Of a stretch of 64,000 bases of DNA, positions 1-14,300 are shown piece after piece. The notes below the pieces were generated by a model. That model had not been told where the DNA came from. It did not search any database and worked only from the letters and a program-made list of their open reading frames with translations. The DNA is from Adineta ricciae (lineage: Eukaryota > Rotifera > Eurotatoria > Adinetida > Adinetidae), in assembly GCA_905250025.1 (NCBI GenBank), contig CAJNOJ010000002.1, forward strand, positions 1,459,849 to 1,523,848. Direction: 5' to 3'. Each line of letters opens with the position of its first letter. The first letter of the stretch is position 1. A program made the translations under genes and the position numbers.

Positions 1-1840
1 ATTCAATTTTGTTTAGCTAAACGTTTAAGCGAAGTACTTTCTTCACCGCGACAAAGTTTGCGGAATGCCGCCGAAGGGACATTCAAGAAAGTTCTACCTG
101 GTGTTGTAGTCACATCATCACGATCATCTCGTCGTCGAACAAGTTCTGCAGCTGCTACACAAGCATTCGCTGTGGCCACATCTGGTGAATCACCAAAAAT
201 AACACGTAATGAAAGACTAACCAGCACTACAGGTAAGCTAGGCAGGAACGAAACTGTCGTTTTTAAATTTCTTGTATTACAAATAAACAAAACAGGTTCA
301 AACTCAACATCACCACAGCCGACAACAGGCAGTAATCCTCTAGGAACATCACCAAGAGAACAAAAGACCAACGAATATACCATTGTTAACACAGCTTCAA
401 CAATGAGAGTTCTCAATGTCGTGAGACACTGGTTAACCAAACATCCTCTAGTAAAAACACCATTTCTGAATCTCTTTCTACTCAATATTCGTCATCTTCT
501 AGGACTTTCATCAGGATCCCAAATTGAAAGAAGTGAGTAACTGATTAAATAACAAGTTGGTCATATTTACTTCGATGTTTCTATATTAGATGGTTCTGGA
601 ACTTTTGCAAGATATGCTATTAAATGGTCATTTGATCGCGACTGAACATAAAGCAGCTGTCGCAATCATCAAACAATTGGAAACAAATGAAATCGAACAG
701 CGTAATGCCGAATTACGAATGATTCTCACACCAGTACAGGTATGAAACAAAAGACTCGATGTATTTTTCATAATTGAATCAATAATACCGTAGCCTGTCA
801 ACATCACATTTGAACAAATAGCTGTTTCTGATATCGCTGAACAAATGACTTTAATCGATCATAAATTATTTTGCGCATTAAACAGCGAGTATGATAAGAC
901 GAGAAAATGAATTATATTTATTAAACAAATCTACCTATCTCATAGAGAATTGATTCTACAAGGTTGGATGAAACCAGGCCGTGATGATTTAGCACCAAAT
1001 GTTGCGCTCATATCACGACGATTCAATGAAGTAATTTACCAAAAACTGTACTCATTTAGTAGATTGTCACGTTCTTTCCCTCGATTAGATGTGCCGTCTG
1101 GTGATAACAGAAATTCTTTCTGAACCTACGGCGAATGGGCGTGTTCAGTGTATTGAAAAATGGGGTAAAGATTTGTGTGATTTCGACAGCACACGCTCAT
1201 ATATTTACTTGCTAGGCACCATTGCTGATATATGTCGTTATTTACGAAACTTCAACGGCGTTCTTCAAATCATGGCTGCTTTTGTCAATAGTTCAGTGTA
1301 TCGTTTGAAACAAACATGGGATCGTATATCAAAGCAAAACAAACAAGTGATTAATAAACTACAGAGTCTTGTTCATTCCGATGGAAAATTCAAAAACTTA
1401 CGTGATACATTAACAAAGTAGAACTGACGATTTATGTTCATATCAAATGCGAATATATCTCTTGTGTCTTTTTTTGTGTATTAGGGTAGATCCACCATGT
1501 GTACCTTATCTTGGTTTATATTTATCGGATTTAACATTTATTGAAGAAAGCTCACAGGATTTGTCCGAAGAAAACCTAATAAACTTTTCAAAAATGCGAA
1601 TGGTAATCTCGTATTCAGTCGAAATCTCGCAAATTCTCTTTTATTCTCTTGTAGAAAACACATATCATCAGTGAAGTTCGTCGTTTTCAATCAACATCAT
1701 TCAAAATCAAGCATAATTCACGTATGTGCTCGTACTTACTGGATACATCACGTTTATTATCTGAAGACCAATGCTATATTCTTTCACTGAAACTTGAACC
1801 TCGCGCATCTCGTGCTGGAATACCAAATACCGGTGTTTAG
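1..1840 (+). CDS. RASGRF: RasGRF-type Ras guanine nucleotide exchange factor, 3' part
   Basis: Spliced C-terminal 442 codons of a Ras exchange factor that loads GTP on Ras-family GTPases. The reading frame is open at the left edge, so the gene continues upstream, where DH/PH domains would be expected. Exons by phase: 1-232, 296-450, 503-532, 590-739, 794-888, 946-1030, 1089-1164, 1216-1417, 1485-1602, 1655-1840; all introns are GT-AG and 50-68 bp. A REM (RasGEF-N) helix pair is spread over exons 2-4. The CDC25 domain follows, with the family signatures ADICRYLRNFN, DPPCVPYLG, DLTFIEE and NFSKMRM, which resemble RasGRF1/2 more than SOS. A linker motif near the left end (AFAVATSG) also resembles RasGRF. 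A possible poly(A) signal AATAAA lies at 1879-1884. Confident on family; the RasGRF1/2 ortholog cannot be resolved. Confidence 0.9.
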
Positions 1841-2002
1841 GTTCTTTTCTTTCTCTTCTATTTTGTTTTTCATTCGTAAATAAAACTATTCAATCATTCA
1901 CACATGTCGAAAAGAGCATTTTCCGTCATTGAAAACAAAATAAATCAACCGTGAATCGATCATAAATAATATTCACACATACAATTTATCTCGTCAAAAA
2001 CA

Positions 2003-3027
2003 ATGCTCGTCAACTCGCTGATTATCAATTCGCCCACTTCACCGAGCACATCTTTGAAGTCGTATTTACCTACACATAACTCACCATTGAAACAGAATTC
2101 TACCGACGACTCCGATGATGATCGAGCACTAGGTCTCCATTCAGATGAAATCGAAACCAACATGAATGTATGGCATGACCGACTCGCTAAAAGTTTGATT
2201 TCTCTGCATAACGATACACATGTGATTATATCAAGATTCGATGAATTATCTGCGAAAAACTTCGGAAGTCAATCTGAACGTCAACAAATTCAATACGAAC
2301 TCATGAGAATCGCACTGTTGCTAAATCCATCGGAATTGCGAACATTTCAGGAACATGAATCAATTAGTTCGTACGCGGATTTGACACAAATTGATGAACA
2401 GTATAGTGACAGTAAAGATACAAGACAGCAGAAACTTCGTCTAAGAGTTGAACAGATCGTTACAAAATTGAAATGCGGAATGGATAAACTCCGAGTGGTT
2501 TTATTCAATCCGTTTTTCCAAAATCAATCTTTGCGATATGCTCATAAATATCGTAAACGAATGGCTAGTTGTCTCTTGGACATCCGCGAATGTTTGATTG
2601 CGTACAATCGAATAGATCAAAATTCTGACAGAGAAAAGCATGACGAGAACGAATTGGCAAAACATAAGAAAACTGTGAATCTTGCCATTGAACAAACAGT
2701 CATTCGGAATTCATTGATAGAACAACGTCTTACTGCTTATAAACATAAACTACATTCAAGCGTATGTAAAAAAAGGCATATTTCGACCTTTGTCGAACTT
2801 TGTTTTTCATTTAGAAGTCCGTAACATCAGATGAGTTCATATCATCGCCTGTCACATCAATGCAATCGAAATTGTATGAAAGATTGTCATCGAATGAGCA
2901 GAATAAATATAATGAAGAATCTTCTGTTAAACCAGCAGATTTTCCTGACTTGAACTATGAAGCAAACGAATTCTTCAATGCAGAATTTTCAGCGATTTCG
3001 GATATTGAGTTTGAGGATACCAAATAA
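2003..3027 (+). CDS. Hypothetical helical/coiled-coil protein, two exons
   Basis: Not recognised. Two exons (2003-2761 and 2815-3027) joined by a 53-bp GT-AG intron encode 323 aa. The first about 50 residues are Ser/Thr/Pro-rich and acidic (TDDSDDD). Residues about 55-250 are predicted by eye to be mostly helical, charged and rich in Lys, Arg, Glu and Leu. The C-terminus is acidic. No signal peptide or membrane segment is visible. It starts 163 bp after the stop of the RasGRF gene on the same strand, and an AATAAA signal follows at 3094-3099. The intact frame and clean splice suggest a real gene. Function unknown. Confidence 0.65.
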
Positions 3028-6000
3028 TAAACTTATCGCTTGAATAAACAGTATTATATTGGTAACTTTTCTACTGATTAAATCTTCATGTGCAATAAAA
3101 ATTATGCATGACCTATTTATCATGGGGTCGCTTAGCAAAAGGTAAGTAGATTCAGATAAAAAGTCAGATCGCTCGGCTGAGATAGGTGATTCTCATATCA
3201 CGAATACCAATTCACTTCTTTCGATTGAAACCATCAGAAACCTTGTAGAAGGTGAAAAGGCTTATTTCCGTCCGTATACAGAGCAGTATTGATCAACATA
3301 CATTTGAATTGCATCTTACATAACTTCATCTACAGCTTGCCGATTGTTTTTCATTCGATTGTCAAGAATCTATAAAAACTAAATTTGTTCATACAGATCG
3401 TTTTGTCTTTCTCTTCGTCTCTCCGATTGACTTCCACTTGAGAAATATCAAACAAGCTTATCTTTGAATATCAACTTCAATCGAATATAATATCTCGTCG
3501 AACGTCTCCAAGCAAAAACGATTGGATACTTTTCATTTAAGTTATTCGATCAAAAAACAAATCAGCAGTACGGCCAAGAAAAAAGCTTTAGGGTTCGATC
3601 AAACATAGATATAATCACAATTGCAAATGCTTGACATTCATTTCATTATTCTTCAACGCTTCTCTTCGCTCTTTGTTTGGTTTTTATTTCTTCATTCGTC
3701 TCTTTTTCATCCACTTTAGACTTTTTTATCGTCATATGTACATTTTCTCGTTTTTTTTTGTCGTTCGGTTTAATATGTCTTTTGCATACAAAGAGTCTCT
3801 GCTGCCCTGATTATTTACAGGCGATCGGGGTAACGATACGAGTAAACAGGAAAAGCGCACCGTCGCTATGCTCTACACTGATAACAATTCGTATTCTAAT
3901 CTAAAACGAGTATTTTATTGTGTCAACCGCCTATGTAGACGTGTATGTTGTATGACATCACAAGCGCCTACGACACGTGCAAATCGTTGTGGTACTGATC
4001 ATCGGATCTCTTCATTTTTTTTTTCAAAAGAGAGAAAGAGTTGTTTGATTTTGTGTGTGTGTATGTTTGAGTCTTTTCTTTGCTAAAGAGAGAAAGAGCA
4101 AGCAAATGCTCTAATATAATGTCAATGTATACACACGTCACCCGACAGCTTCATTCATTTGCTTGCATTTGAAATCGATGTGTTGTAATGAGATGAATTA
4201 GCACTATTTAGAAGAAGGTAAGAATCTTATATGCGTCGTCTCTCATCTTTTTGACAACCGATTTGAATTTTATGATCGATGTCATTTAAATACACAACAC
4301 AGACTTTATACCTACTTGATCAAAGAGTTTTCTCTGTCTCTCTCTCTCTCTTTCTTCTTTTTGTTTCCCTTATCGAAGAAGTCAAATCATGCTTCTCGCC
4401 TTTTTCTTCTCTTATCAGTCAACGTAAATTCCTGCCTAGCAGAGCAATTGTATGTGTGCACGCGCAACGGATGACAAGTTCTCAAATAACCTACTCATGC
4501 TCTTTCTCTCTTTATCCATTCGAGAGAAGCAATTACTCATTTTAGTTGCTGGCGCAACAAATTTTCGAAAAATAAACAGAGAGTAAAGATTTATGGAACA
4601 TGCGCGTGTTCTTGCACTTCGAAATTTGATCGCAATCGTCAACGATGGATTACACTTCCCTTCACTATTCGTATTCTTAACCCAAAATATTTAAATGACG
4701 GCGACGTTGAAGGAGAGAGAGAGACGCACATACACAGGGAGAAGAAGTAAACACATGTATGTGCATACAGGAGAAACGCCATCTGCCTTTTTCAAACAGC
4801 ATCAGAATAAAGGAGCAGAGAGAGACATTCGATAAAAATGCACACAATTTACACAAAGCTTTATCAAACAGAGAAAGAGAGCGATGAAAAAAGTGAATAT
4901 ATCGACAAAAATCTTCTTGAGTTGGTAAAGAAGAAAAAATCTGAGTAAAAGAGAACAAGAGGAAGGGAGATATCGTTTTTCTCTCTCTCTGTGTGTGTAT
5001 TCGATTGAAGTGACAATAATACCGAGCAAAAAGAGAGAAAAAGATGAAGGCAGCGTTTTTTTTTTCGATAGGCAAACAATGGATATAGACGATTTCAAAC
5101 AAATAAAAACTTCATGACATATATTTATTTTGACCATATCTAATGAAAGAAGAAAGTTTGAAATCAAATCTTTCAAACAATTCATCATGTTCATATTCTC
5201 CCTCGAACAATTTTTTTAATCAAGAAGAGAAAAAGACGTTCGGACAATGTTTGCGCACGCACATTTCTATATGTGCTAGTAAAAATAAACAGTACCTGAT
5301 GGTGCTGTTTCCCGTATGTCAGGTTTTGTGTTCTTCCATCACGATTTATAAATAAATAAGTAAAGCCGTTTTTCTTTTATTAACATTTTTTCTTCCTTCT
5401 TTTTTTGCTTCTTCATTATTCGTTTTTCCTCATGTGTTCTTCTGTAGACCCCATCAATTTGTCGAAACAAGAACGGCTAGAGAGAAGAAAAAGAGGAAGA
5501 AGTTTGTTTTATTCATATTTATAAGTCTGATTATATTATGTAAACATCCTTCTCATTCGCTTTCTTGCGTCCATTTGTCAAACGCACTTGACAATTATCA
5601 TCTTTAAGAGTTTGTTTATTCATCGTCATTTTGCTTGCCTTGCATTTGATGTCGTTTTACTTTCACCTGAGATACATTCGTCTTCGACAAAGAAAATGGC
5701 AAGCCGAAGCTTATTTTTTTGTGTTCACACATCTTTCAACTAATTCGAAGGTAAGCTCTGCTGTTGTACGATGTTTATTAGCAATTGTTCAATATTTACT
5801 TATCGTGTTCCACCAGTTTGAAAATTATTCACTATACAAACATGAACAAGCGCGCCTATTATATATATCAACAACATCGTTTTCAAACTCTATTCTTCTT
5901 CTCTCTTTCTTCCTCTCTTTCTCGCGTTCTTTAAAGCTCTTGCGTACATTGTTAATCGACTAAGTTTAAGCGTTGAATGATGATTAAAAATTTTTGCATG

Positions 6001-6401
6001 CTTTGAAATTGATCTATACACATTACTGTATACAAGTAAGAAGAGAAGAGAAAAAGTAAACGTGCATACACACATATATAAATATATCGGTCTCCTTCTT
6101 CTGCCGCAAAAACGAAGCAGCAAGAGTCTAAACTATAAGTAGTAGAAAAAAAAGAAGAAGAAGAAAGAGAAGAAAGAGTCGGGTCTTGTTTGCTAAACTG
6201 AGTAAACAAACCACGCACAAGAATATAATAAAAAAAACTAGGCTCGTATATACACAACATCAGGAGTAGTAAGTAATAAAAAAAGTAGGTGGAGAATATG
6301 TTGATACTGTTCTTTCTATACTCTTTTAATGTCTTCGAATATACACTTGTTCATACGAATAAAAAACGGTTTCTCTTTCTCTTTTCAAAGACTTTTAGAT
6401 C
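3028..6401. other. 3.4-kb intergenic/upstream region, low complexity
   Basis: No convincing coding region was seen. The stretch is rich in CT/GA runs (for example near 4330-4360 and 4980-5000) and short poly-T tracts. The open frames on both strands are low-complexity and lack family signatures. It probably holds 5' UTR exons and regulatory sequence of the zinc-finger gene that starts at 6402. Confidence 0.5.
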
Positions 6402-8781
6402 ATGAAACTAGCTCAAGTCATAACAGATGACGAAGACAATAACGAAGATGTTCTGGATTTAAGTGTGAAAAAGAAACCATCTTCATTAGCAGCTTCCAAT
6501 GAAGTTATTCTCAAGCAAAATCAAAATCTATCTAGTTTACTTTCTCCATCATCGTCATCAACATCTTCATCGTTAATATCATCACCAAAACATCATCTAC
6601 CAACTAACAAACGAGTGTTAGACACATCAGGCACGATGAAAATACAGCAAACAGGAACAATATCATCAAATAAACGACCGCTTCGTTTTCAATGTAAACA
6701 TTGTGATTATAAAGCACCATCCACATCACTTATGCAAAATCATATTTATCGTCATACTGATTTGACGCCATATGCATGTGCATACTGTGGACACAAGTCA
6801 ACAACAAAATCGACCATTATGGTTCATATTGAACTTTGCCATCCAAATATGGAAGTGAAAATTATCGAAAATCGTGTTCGCGAACAAGATTTCTATCGTG
6901 ATTTGAACAGTTCAGAGATCACGTCTACATCCAATTCCAGCGTGACTAATCCTGTAACTGCCAGCACAGCAGCAACTACAGCTGCAAATACACAAGAACC
7001 GCAACTTAAAAAGCAACGTTGTTCAAATCAGTATGATAGTGAATCAGCGCCGATCAATGGCGTTGCTATTTCATTGAAAACAATAGTTGACGACGACAAT
7101 GAATCGCTGTCAGCTAGTGATGACACAAGTGAAACAGAAAATCTTGAGCCAGTTACGTTCGAGAATGATGAACAACGAACATCAGTTAACCTATATGATT
7201 CAGCACCGACTATGGTTAAACCATCACTAAAACTAAAACTTCCCCCACCGCAAATGTCAACAATGGAATCAACACCACCGATTACAAAAGAATCAGATTC
7301 CGATGGTAAACTTTAATGAGAAAAGATTTTTCCACCATCCATTGTTTGATAATTATTTCAGATGGATCAGAATATCTTCTTGTTTATAATCGTCCTAAAC
7401 AGTATTACGGTTCATTGTATGAGCCTGATAAACAGTAAACTTGTTCTCATTTACATGTTCGATTGAAATGAGCATTTTCTGTTTAGGTACGCATGTAAAT
7501 TATGTTCCTACACGACAAATCATCGACCAAGCATGGAAGATCACGTCTTTGTACATACGAATGAGAAGCCATACAAGTAAGTCACTTTGATCTTTATTTC
7601 TTTCTTAAAACATGTCTTCTATTGACAAATGACGGTTGATTGACCGTCTGTCCATTATCATCATTTTGTTTTCTCTCCTTCTTTCTTAAAACAAATATAA
7701 ATATCCGGCTCCACTTGTTCATTTAATAGTCGAGTTGAAAGAGAGAGAGAGTGTGTAAGAACAAGTTATTTGTATAACTTGCCGTGCCGAAAATTTTATT
7801 TGATGTGGCTTTGAAAATTAACAGCGTGTACACTAGAACTGTTCAGTTGATTGTCAATAAAAAATCAAATACAGTCTAACGAAGAAATGGCACGTGTGAA
7901 TGAAACCCTATCCATAAGCTCTTCTTTTTGTTTATCAAAGTGATGTTTAGAAATTGAGAACTATTCATTTTATCGACTATTAAATGAAAGCAAGACGAGA
8001 TAGTGTAGAAAGATATTTTTCAAATGATCTGAGCGAAACAATACAACAGATTTGTTCTTATTTTAGATGCGGGTATTGCGGTGAAGAAATCTACACACGT
8101 TATGCAGCAACATACCATATTAAGTATAAACACGCTGGTATGCCGCGCAATTTTATTCAAAACAAAGCTGATGTGACACAGTATTACGTCAATCGAGCGA
8201 AGAAAGATGATGAGAAAAGTAAACTTTCTATATTAGAAAAATCACAGATTATTCTGAATCTATCTTTAGATCAATTCAAAGTGATCGACACTCGCCGTGT
8301 TAAAGTTCCAGCACGTAATGGCAAATCAGGTAAGAGTCCATCAGTGAAAACCGAAACATCGGTTGAATATTCTGTTCAAAATGTCTCTTCACCGTCACCA
8401 TCTAATATATCAATTTCAACACCTCCACAAACACCTATATCGAAACCGCCTTTGCCGCCGACAACCAATGTGCCAACAGGGACAACAGTTCCACCGGATT
8501 ATCGTTTGTTATTAGCTTGGTCTTACTATTTAGCATCTCAAGCTGCATGGCTTTCGCCGATGCTACCGCAGCAGCAGCAAGGTCAGCTTCCATCTTCTTT
8601 ACCAACGGATCCAGAAGCAGCAGCCAAATTTTTACAGCAAGCTATGCAAACAGCTATGGGGCCATTGATGGCCGGACAAACAGCAAATGGTCAGAATGAT
8701 GATGATGACGACGATCAAAGTAAAAGTGAACCTGTCGTGGAAAGTTTACTTACTATTAAACAAGAAGTGAATGAATCCTAG
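6402..8781 (+). CDS. C2H2 zinc-finger transcription factor with CtBP-like motif
   Basis: Exons 6402-7305, 7362-7434, 7487-7576 and 8067-8781 join in phase to 593 aa. Four C2H2 fingers are visible: two in exon 1 (CKHC...HIYRH and CAYC...HIELCH), one spanning exon 3 (CKLC...HVFVH) and one at the start of exon 4 (CGYC...HIKYKH). The last finger is only restored by splicing across a 490-bp intron. Near residues 14-22 the sequence VLDLSVKKK resembles the PxDLS motif that recruits the CtBP corepressor. The C-terminus has IKQE, a SUMO acceptor consensus. Long Ser/Thr- and Pro-rich linkers separate these parts. A nuclear DNA-binding repressor is the likely role. The ortholog is not identified. Confidence 0.82.
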
Positions 8782-10164
8782 AAATGAGCATCTATTTATT
8801 TCACATCTGACGCACAAAGACCGGTGATAAATCATCTAAACTTCTCTATTTTGTGCTTTATATGATTCATCTACAAGCAATGTATTTTATTCGGAAGTCC
8901 ACTTCATCTCTTTTTCTCTCTTTGTTATTGTTTTCGATTTTTTTTTCTTCTTCTTCTACTTCTCTATTTCTCACATCTATGTATTCATTGATAATTCTTG
9001 ACATTTCTGCGCTTCTTTTTCTTTCGGAGATAAGACTTTGTTTTCAATGTTGTTTGTTTTGTGAAATGTATCAGAAGAGAAAAAAACCCAGACATTGTGA
9101 TGAATTTTACTTGACTCTTGTTCGTTTTGTTTTCCTTCAATGTCTCAGTGTATGTTTATTTGTTTTGTTCTTCATGACAGAATTTCTTTTGCGTACAATA
9201 AAAATACAAGAAAGTTTATTTTCGCTTATATCTATCCAACGATCGTTCCGCATGGTAAACTATTCCAATCACTAAATATCTGATATTTATTGACTCATTA
9301 TTCTCTTTCGCATCGCTTATCAAACATCAATGACGAATTCGCATCAACTAACGATATAGTAAAGATATCCCGGATACAAATCTCTTCCTTCTATCATATC
9401 ATATCGTTAGTTTTCTCGTGTGTTCATAGGAGAAAAGTCTCGTTATGAAGCTGCATCATAACTGTCTCAAATATGTCGCGGTAAGAACATCTACTGACAA
9501 ATACTGGTGTAGTTTCGGCAGACGAAGAAATCGGCGACTCGATTCGAATTGACTTTCAACATGTTGTTGTTCTGTTCCGTGCTATATTGACATCGGTAAA
9601 AATACCAACGAAAAGTGTAATTTGTTTCTTTTTTTGATGTTAATTAAACCGCAGCGATAACGAGTAGTGAAAGATAGAAAATTTGCTGCAATAGATACGC
9701 TCATTTCATACTCTATGCGTAGATATGTTAGTCAAGCATGAGACGAGAAAAATATGTTTTTCTCTTTCGGCCATCTTTTTCCACCAGTTTTATTTTTAGC
9801 AAAAAAAATTTTATCTGTTTTTGCAATTAATAGTAAGAAAAAAACAATGAGAAGCATACAAAAATGTCTTTCTCATTTCAAGCCATCGAAAAAGAAAGAC
9901 GAAAGAAGTCGAAATAAACATATTTGAATATTTATTCCCATACGTTTTTCTTGTTTTTCCATATTTACTCGACTGATATATAAAATATGCTTATTACTCT
10001 TCAAGGTCGCGACAATAACTAGTCATTAATAAAGTAAGCAAAGAAAAAGAACAGAATCGTTTCAAGTGACTTTTCCGTATTCATATCTGAGATAATTTAC
10101 AAGGAATTTCGTTTTTCCAAATTGCTATTTCGTTTCGTGCGAGTTGATTTGATTGATGATCATT
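8782..10164. other. Intergenic, 1.4 kb
   Basis: Region between the 3' end of the zinc-finger gene and the 3' end of the kinase gene on the other strand. It is T-rich with CTT runs. The one long open frame (8853-9275, +) is Phe/Leu/Ser low-complexity and looks spurious. Confidence 0.5.
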
Positions 10165-11381
10165 CTAATAATTCAGCCATGGTAAATACTGGAGACTATT
10201 CAGTTTCGGACGTCGATTTTCGTTACCATTTAAGCATTGTTTCATCGTATGATAAGCGTCTTTATCTAATGCACCTACATTCGCTAAATTTGATCGTCCT
10301 TTGACAATGTCAGGTTTTGTGCGGAATGGATATTGACGATGAAGAAGAAAGAACAAACACACACCTATTGTCCATACGCATGCTTTTTCACCATTGTAAC
10401 GTCGTTGAACTATCCATTCGGGTACCATGATTTCTAAAGTACCCTAGAGAAGAGAACATCAACATGCTTTGCCGACGAGATGACTAGGAAAACGATGAAG
10501 CTTACTTGAAATTCGTGAAAGTCTTCTGCTTGAACGGGTGCAGCAGATCCAAAATCAATGAAACGTAATGAACGATCATTCTTACAGTAGATAATATTCT
10601 CTGGTTTACAGTCCCGATGCCAAACACCATACATTTGTAATGTGATATTAATACGAACGATTTCTCGGAAAATATGACGCAATAGCTCCGTATTTGCCAA
10701 TGGTGGACTCTTCATGACAAAATCAAAAAGTGTACACGAGTTCGGAATCTTCTCCATCACGTATATAAAACGATCTGGCTCTTCGAAATGCTCCAAGATT
10801 TTGATAACACCGGGTACGCCGCGAAGACGCCAGAGAATTTCAATTTCATACGGTACACGTTTCTACGGGCAAGCAGATAGATCAATCAAAGCTCAAAGAA
10901 AGCAAATGACATACTCCATCGAATGTTCCCCAATTCAGAATACGCTCCTTCGGCAAGAATTTAATAACAACCGGTGTATTGTCCGATCGTCGTCGACCAT
11001 CAAACGCCTGTCCGAAACCGCCTTTGCCCAAACAATTCAATGTGCGATACTCCCGATTGAATGTTTTTTTGATTATTTTATTTCCATTTTGTACAGGGGG
11101 TTGTTTGGGTGTCACTAATGTTCGATCGGCATAAATTTTGTGAAATTCAAGGAAATTATTACCCATATATGTCGGTGTCTAGGAAGAAAGTAATCAACGA
11201 AATTAGACGACAATAAATCGAAATCAATTGGTCTTACTAAACGATCGCTTTTCGGATAAATATAATCACCGAAAGCATTGATTGGTGATGTATTCTTGCT
11301 TGGTACAAGCTGTGGCGGTGGCGGCATGCTCCACGGAACCGACTCAATTGTCCACTGATTGTCAATGACCCGAGTAGTCAT
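10165..11381 (-). CDS. PIM: PIM-like serine/threonine protein kinase
   Basis: Four exons on the minus strand (11238-11381, 10915-11178, 10506-10862, 10165-10443), all in phase 0, give 347 aa, close to vertebrate PIM kinases (about 310-330). The glycine loop GKGGFG is at about 99-104, the ATP-binding Lys at about 121 (VVIKF), the alpha-C Glu at about 142-144, the catalytic loop HRDCKPEN at about 218-225 (Asp about 220) and IDFGSA at about 238-243. The activation segment ends PEWIVQRRYNG, matching the PIM signature PEWIxxxRYxG. All catalytic residues are present, so it is probably active. PIM kinases are constitutively active cytosolic kinases of cell growth and survival. The start at 11381 is the first in-frame ATG of the exon; an upstream exon is not excluded. 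Confidence 0.85.
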
Positions 11382-14300
11382 ATCTCTAGACGAAGAAAGA
11401 AGGAAATACAATGATCAAGACATATTTCTACTTCAAATTCGTGCAGAAGAAAAGATAGAGAATAGGTTTTATTCTTCAGCTAGAGTAAAGAGGTCATCTT
11501 TATAATGCTCCCGAATAAAATGAAACAATCTGAACTAGAGACATTCACCCATACATGTCTTTACGCTTCAATGAATAGTATAAGAGCGGCGTCTAATTAC
11601 GTTTATGATCATAAATGTACACACACATATATATGTATATATATATATATAAATATACGAATAGAAAGAGGAGAAAGGAAGAACTATGCTCACTTGTTTT
11701 CCGTTCTGTCAAACAGACACGGTCAAAATCATAAGACATTTTTTTCAGATAAAAAAGAGAAAACGAACTTCTCGTCTAATGATCTATTGTCTATAAAGCA
11801 TTGACGTCACCAAATCTCCTTTCGTTTTTCCTTCTTATATTGACATTTTCTTGCCTTCACATCATATATATATATGATTGATGGGCACGATACACCAGCA
11901 CATAGATAAACATCTATCCATTTATACATTCATTTTCTTTTTTTCGCGCCGCATTCAATCGTACGATTTGTTTCGTTTAGGCAGGCCACATTTGCCATTA
12001 GCCATCAATACATGACACTTCGTTGATGATGAGACAGGAATGAAGGCGTCTACAATGCAATTTTGGCCTATCATTCTTAATCATGTTTGATACGAATAGA
12101 AAAAAAGTGAAATACAGTGAAACCTACTTTTACTACTCTTATGATATTTTTTTATCTGTATTTCATAGATGAATATTAAGATATCATTCAGTCACGGTTC
12201 ACTTTTTTAAGACAAGCTTTTTTTCTAAATGTGATTCGATCTTTAAAATGAGATATTGTTAATGAAAATATGCTAGATGCATGTGATAAAGTAGTGTCTA
12301 CGTCACCTCATAATTATCCATCATGTGGTCAAGGCGAGGACAAGTCGTTTTGTCAATCTAAGGATATTGTTTTCTTTTTCAAATTATCAAAAAGCGAAAT
12401 TTTCTCATTACTTTTCAACTATTCGAAAGCAAAGGACGCAATATTTTCCGAATCCCAATCAACACCTCCGAAAGTTAGTACCTGCGCAGTGTCTAGCCTA
12501 GAAAAATATATTTGCACCGACATGCAAGTGGCTAAACAAAACAATCTTACTGTGTACTTTGATGTTTTTGTTCGGCGCAAAATATCACCAACGTCAAAAA
12601 TCGCCTGTCATTCAAATAATATCTATCTGCATAGGTGTCAAATCGAATCGCCAGTTGCGTTAATAATTGTTTCGTTCTCTGTACGTCTAAAGGATGATTT
12701 AGACGATCACATTTGAAATGATACCTCATTAGACAAGAAAAACGCATAATTTTCTATAGAAATTATCACAGCAAATGATTTGCCGCATTTGTCAACGAAG
12801 GACAAAACTATTTTTTGCTCGAAAAGTCATTGTAAATCATATATTCTTCTGTTCCAATATATTGCGATTCGTTCGCCTCTATCTTTAATTATTTCTTTCG
12901 ATCTGAAATTATCGAGTCGTAATGCTCCTGCAATTTCAAGTAATTTCTATTTCACCTGATAGAAATCAGTCTTGCCTAACCATAATATCAGTAATCTTTT
13001 AAATGTCTATGATACTAACGAACGATAAGTCAACATTACAGTAATGAAAGTACCTGAAAGTGAATATGACATATCTGTTTCGTAAGATTGGCTTTTCAAT
13101 ATGAAAGAAAAATAAAACGATATGAACGTGAAATATTTTCAAATTGAGTGCAAGATATTATGAAAGGAAAACGAATTATGAAACGATTCGTGATTTTAAT
13201 TATATTTGACAAATAAATGTCAATCAAATATATAATGATCAGATTTTAAAAAATGATAGTTCGAGCCAAATGTCATTTATAATTGAGAAGGCTATTCGAG
13301 TGTGTTGGATATACTACAGATAGCCTATGACTTGCAATCCAAATGATAGGAAACGATTGTCCTACTTGATCTTGTGCGACTTTGATTGAGTAGACGAACA
13401 GTTTACTGTTGTAACGATGAAGACCTAAATGCACTTTTTTCGCCGATATTGTGAAGTACAGATACAGTAATATCGCTTGAATACATAGGTGAGCATCGAG
13501 AGTGTATGTGACGTCATGAAGATGTATCCTTCTCTTTTTACCTCCCACTCTCGTTTTGATCAACTGGCTGTCAATAAAATAAGAGAGTGAGTAACTAGTT
13601 CTATGGGCGACTTTCTTTCTAATTGCATAAACATCGAAGATTACACATGATTGAACGACGTCGTTTTAGCATTTTCGATAGTTAATGTAATCGTTACTTA
13701 GAAGCATATCCAACGATGTGTAAACCACAAGATCTACTAGTCATTCGATTGAACAACTTGCATACTGATAGATCAAAACTAACACATTCATGGATCGATA
13801 TCGAAATGATGGTCGAAGACGAAGACAAGACACATTAGTGTAACTTCTTGGCATGTATTCAACTCAACGTAGGATATATGAAATCCATGTTGCAAATGTC
13901 GTTCTCCTCTATTTGAAGTATTTAAGAGCAGAGCATGTTCAATGTTGGCAGATTTTTCTTCGAGAAACACAACATGCTCTCAGGGTATATAATTACTAGT
14001 GGAGATGCTGCTCTACACATTTGTATGAAATATTTCTGAGAATAAGATATTTCTGTATCTTCAGATTGCACCAGTTAAAAATCGTTTCTACTACCATTTT
14101 CCAAACACTGAATGGATTTGAAGTTTATCTAGACGGGTTCGTGCTTTCAAAAAATTTCTTGTTACAGCACTAATGTTCAGCTAAATTGTAAACACCAAAG
14201 TCAAATGACATCTTATAAATCATCTTTTCAGGTGGTTCAGACAACTCATACAACTAAGCGTCAAAGTTATCACTTGTATGAAAATCTCAATATTCAAATT

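Noticed and set aside
4677..5194. Three overlapping minus-strand frames rich in Phe, Ser and Leu
   Set aside because: They come from GA/CT-rich simple sequence; mutually overlapping frames and no conserved motif.
12270..12716. 148-codon open frame on the plus strand
   Set aside because: No motif, no clear splice context and ordinary composition; may be chance. Not excluded as a lineage-specific gene.
13273..13563. 96-codon minus-strand frame
   Set aside because: No recognisable family features and no supporting neighbouring exons.
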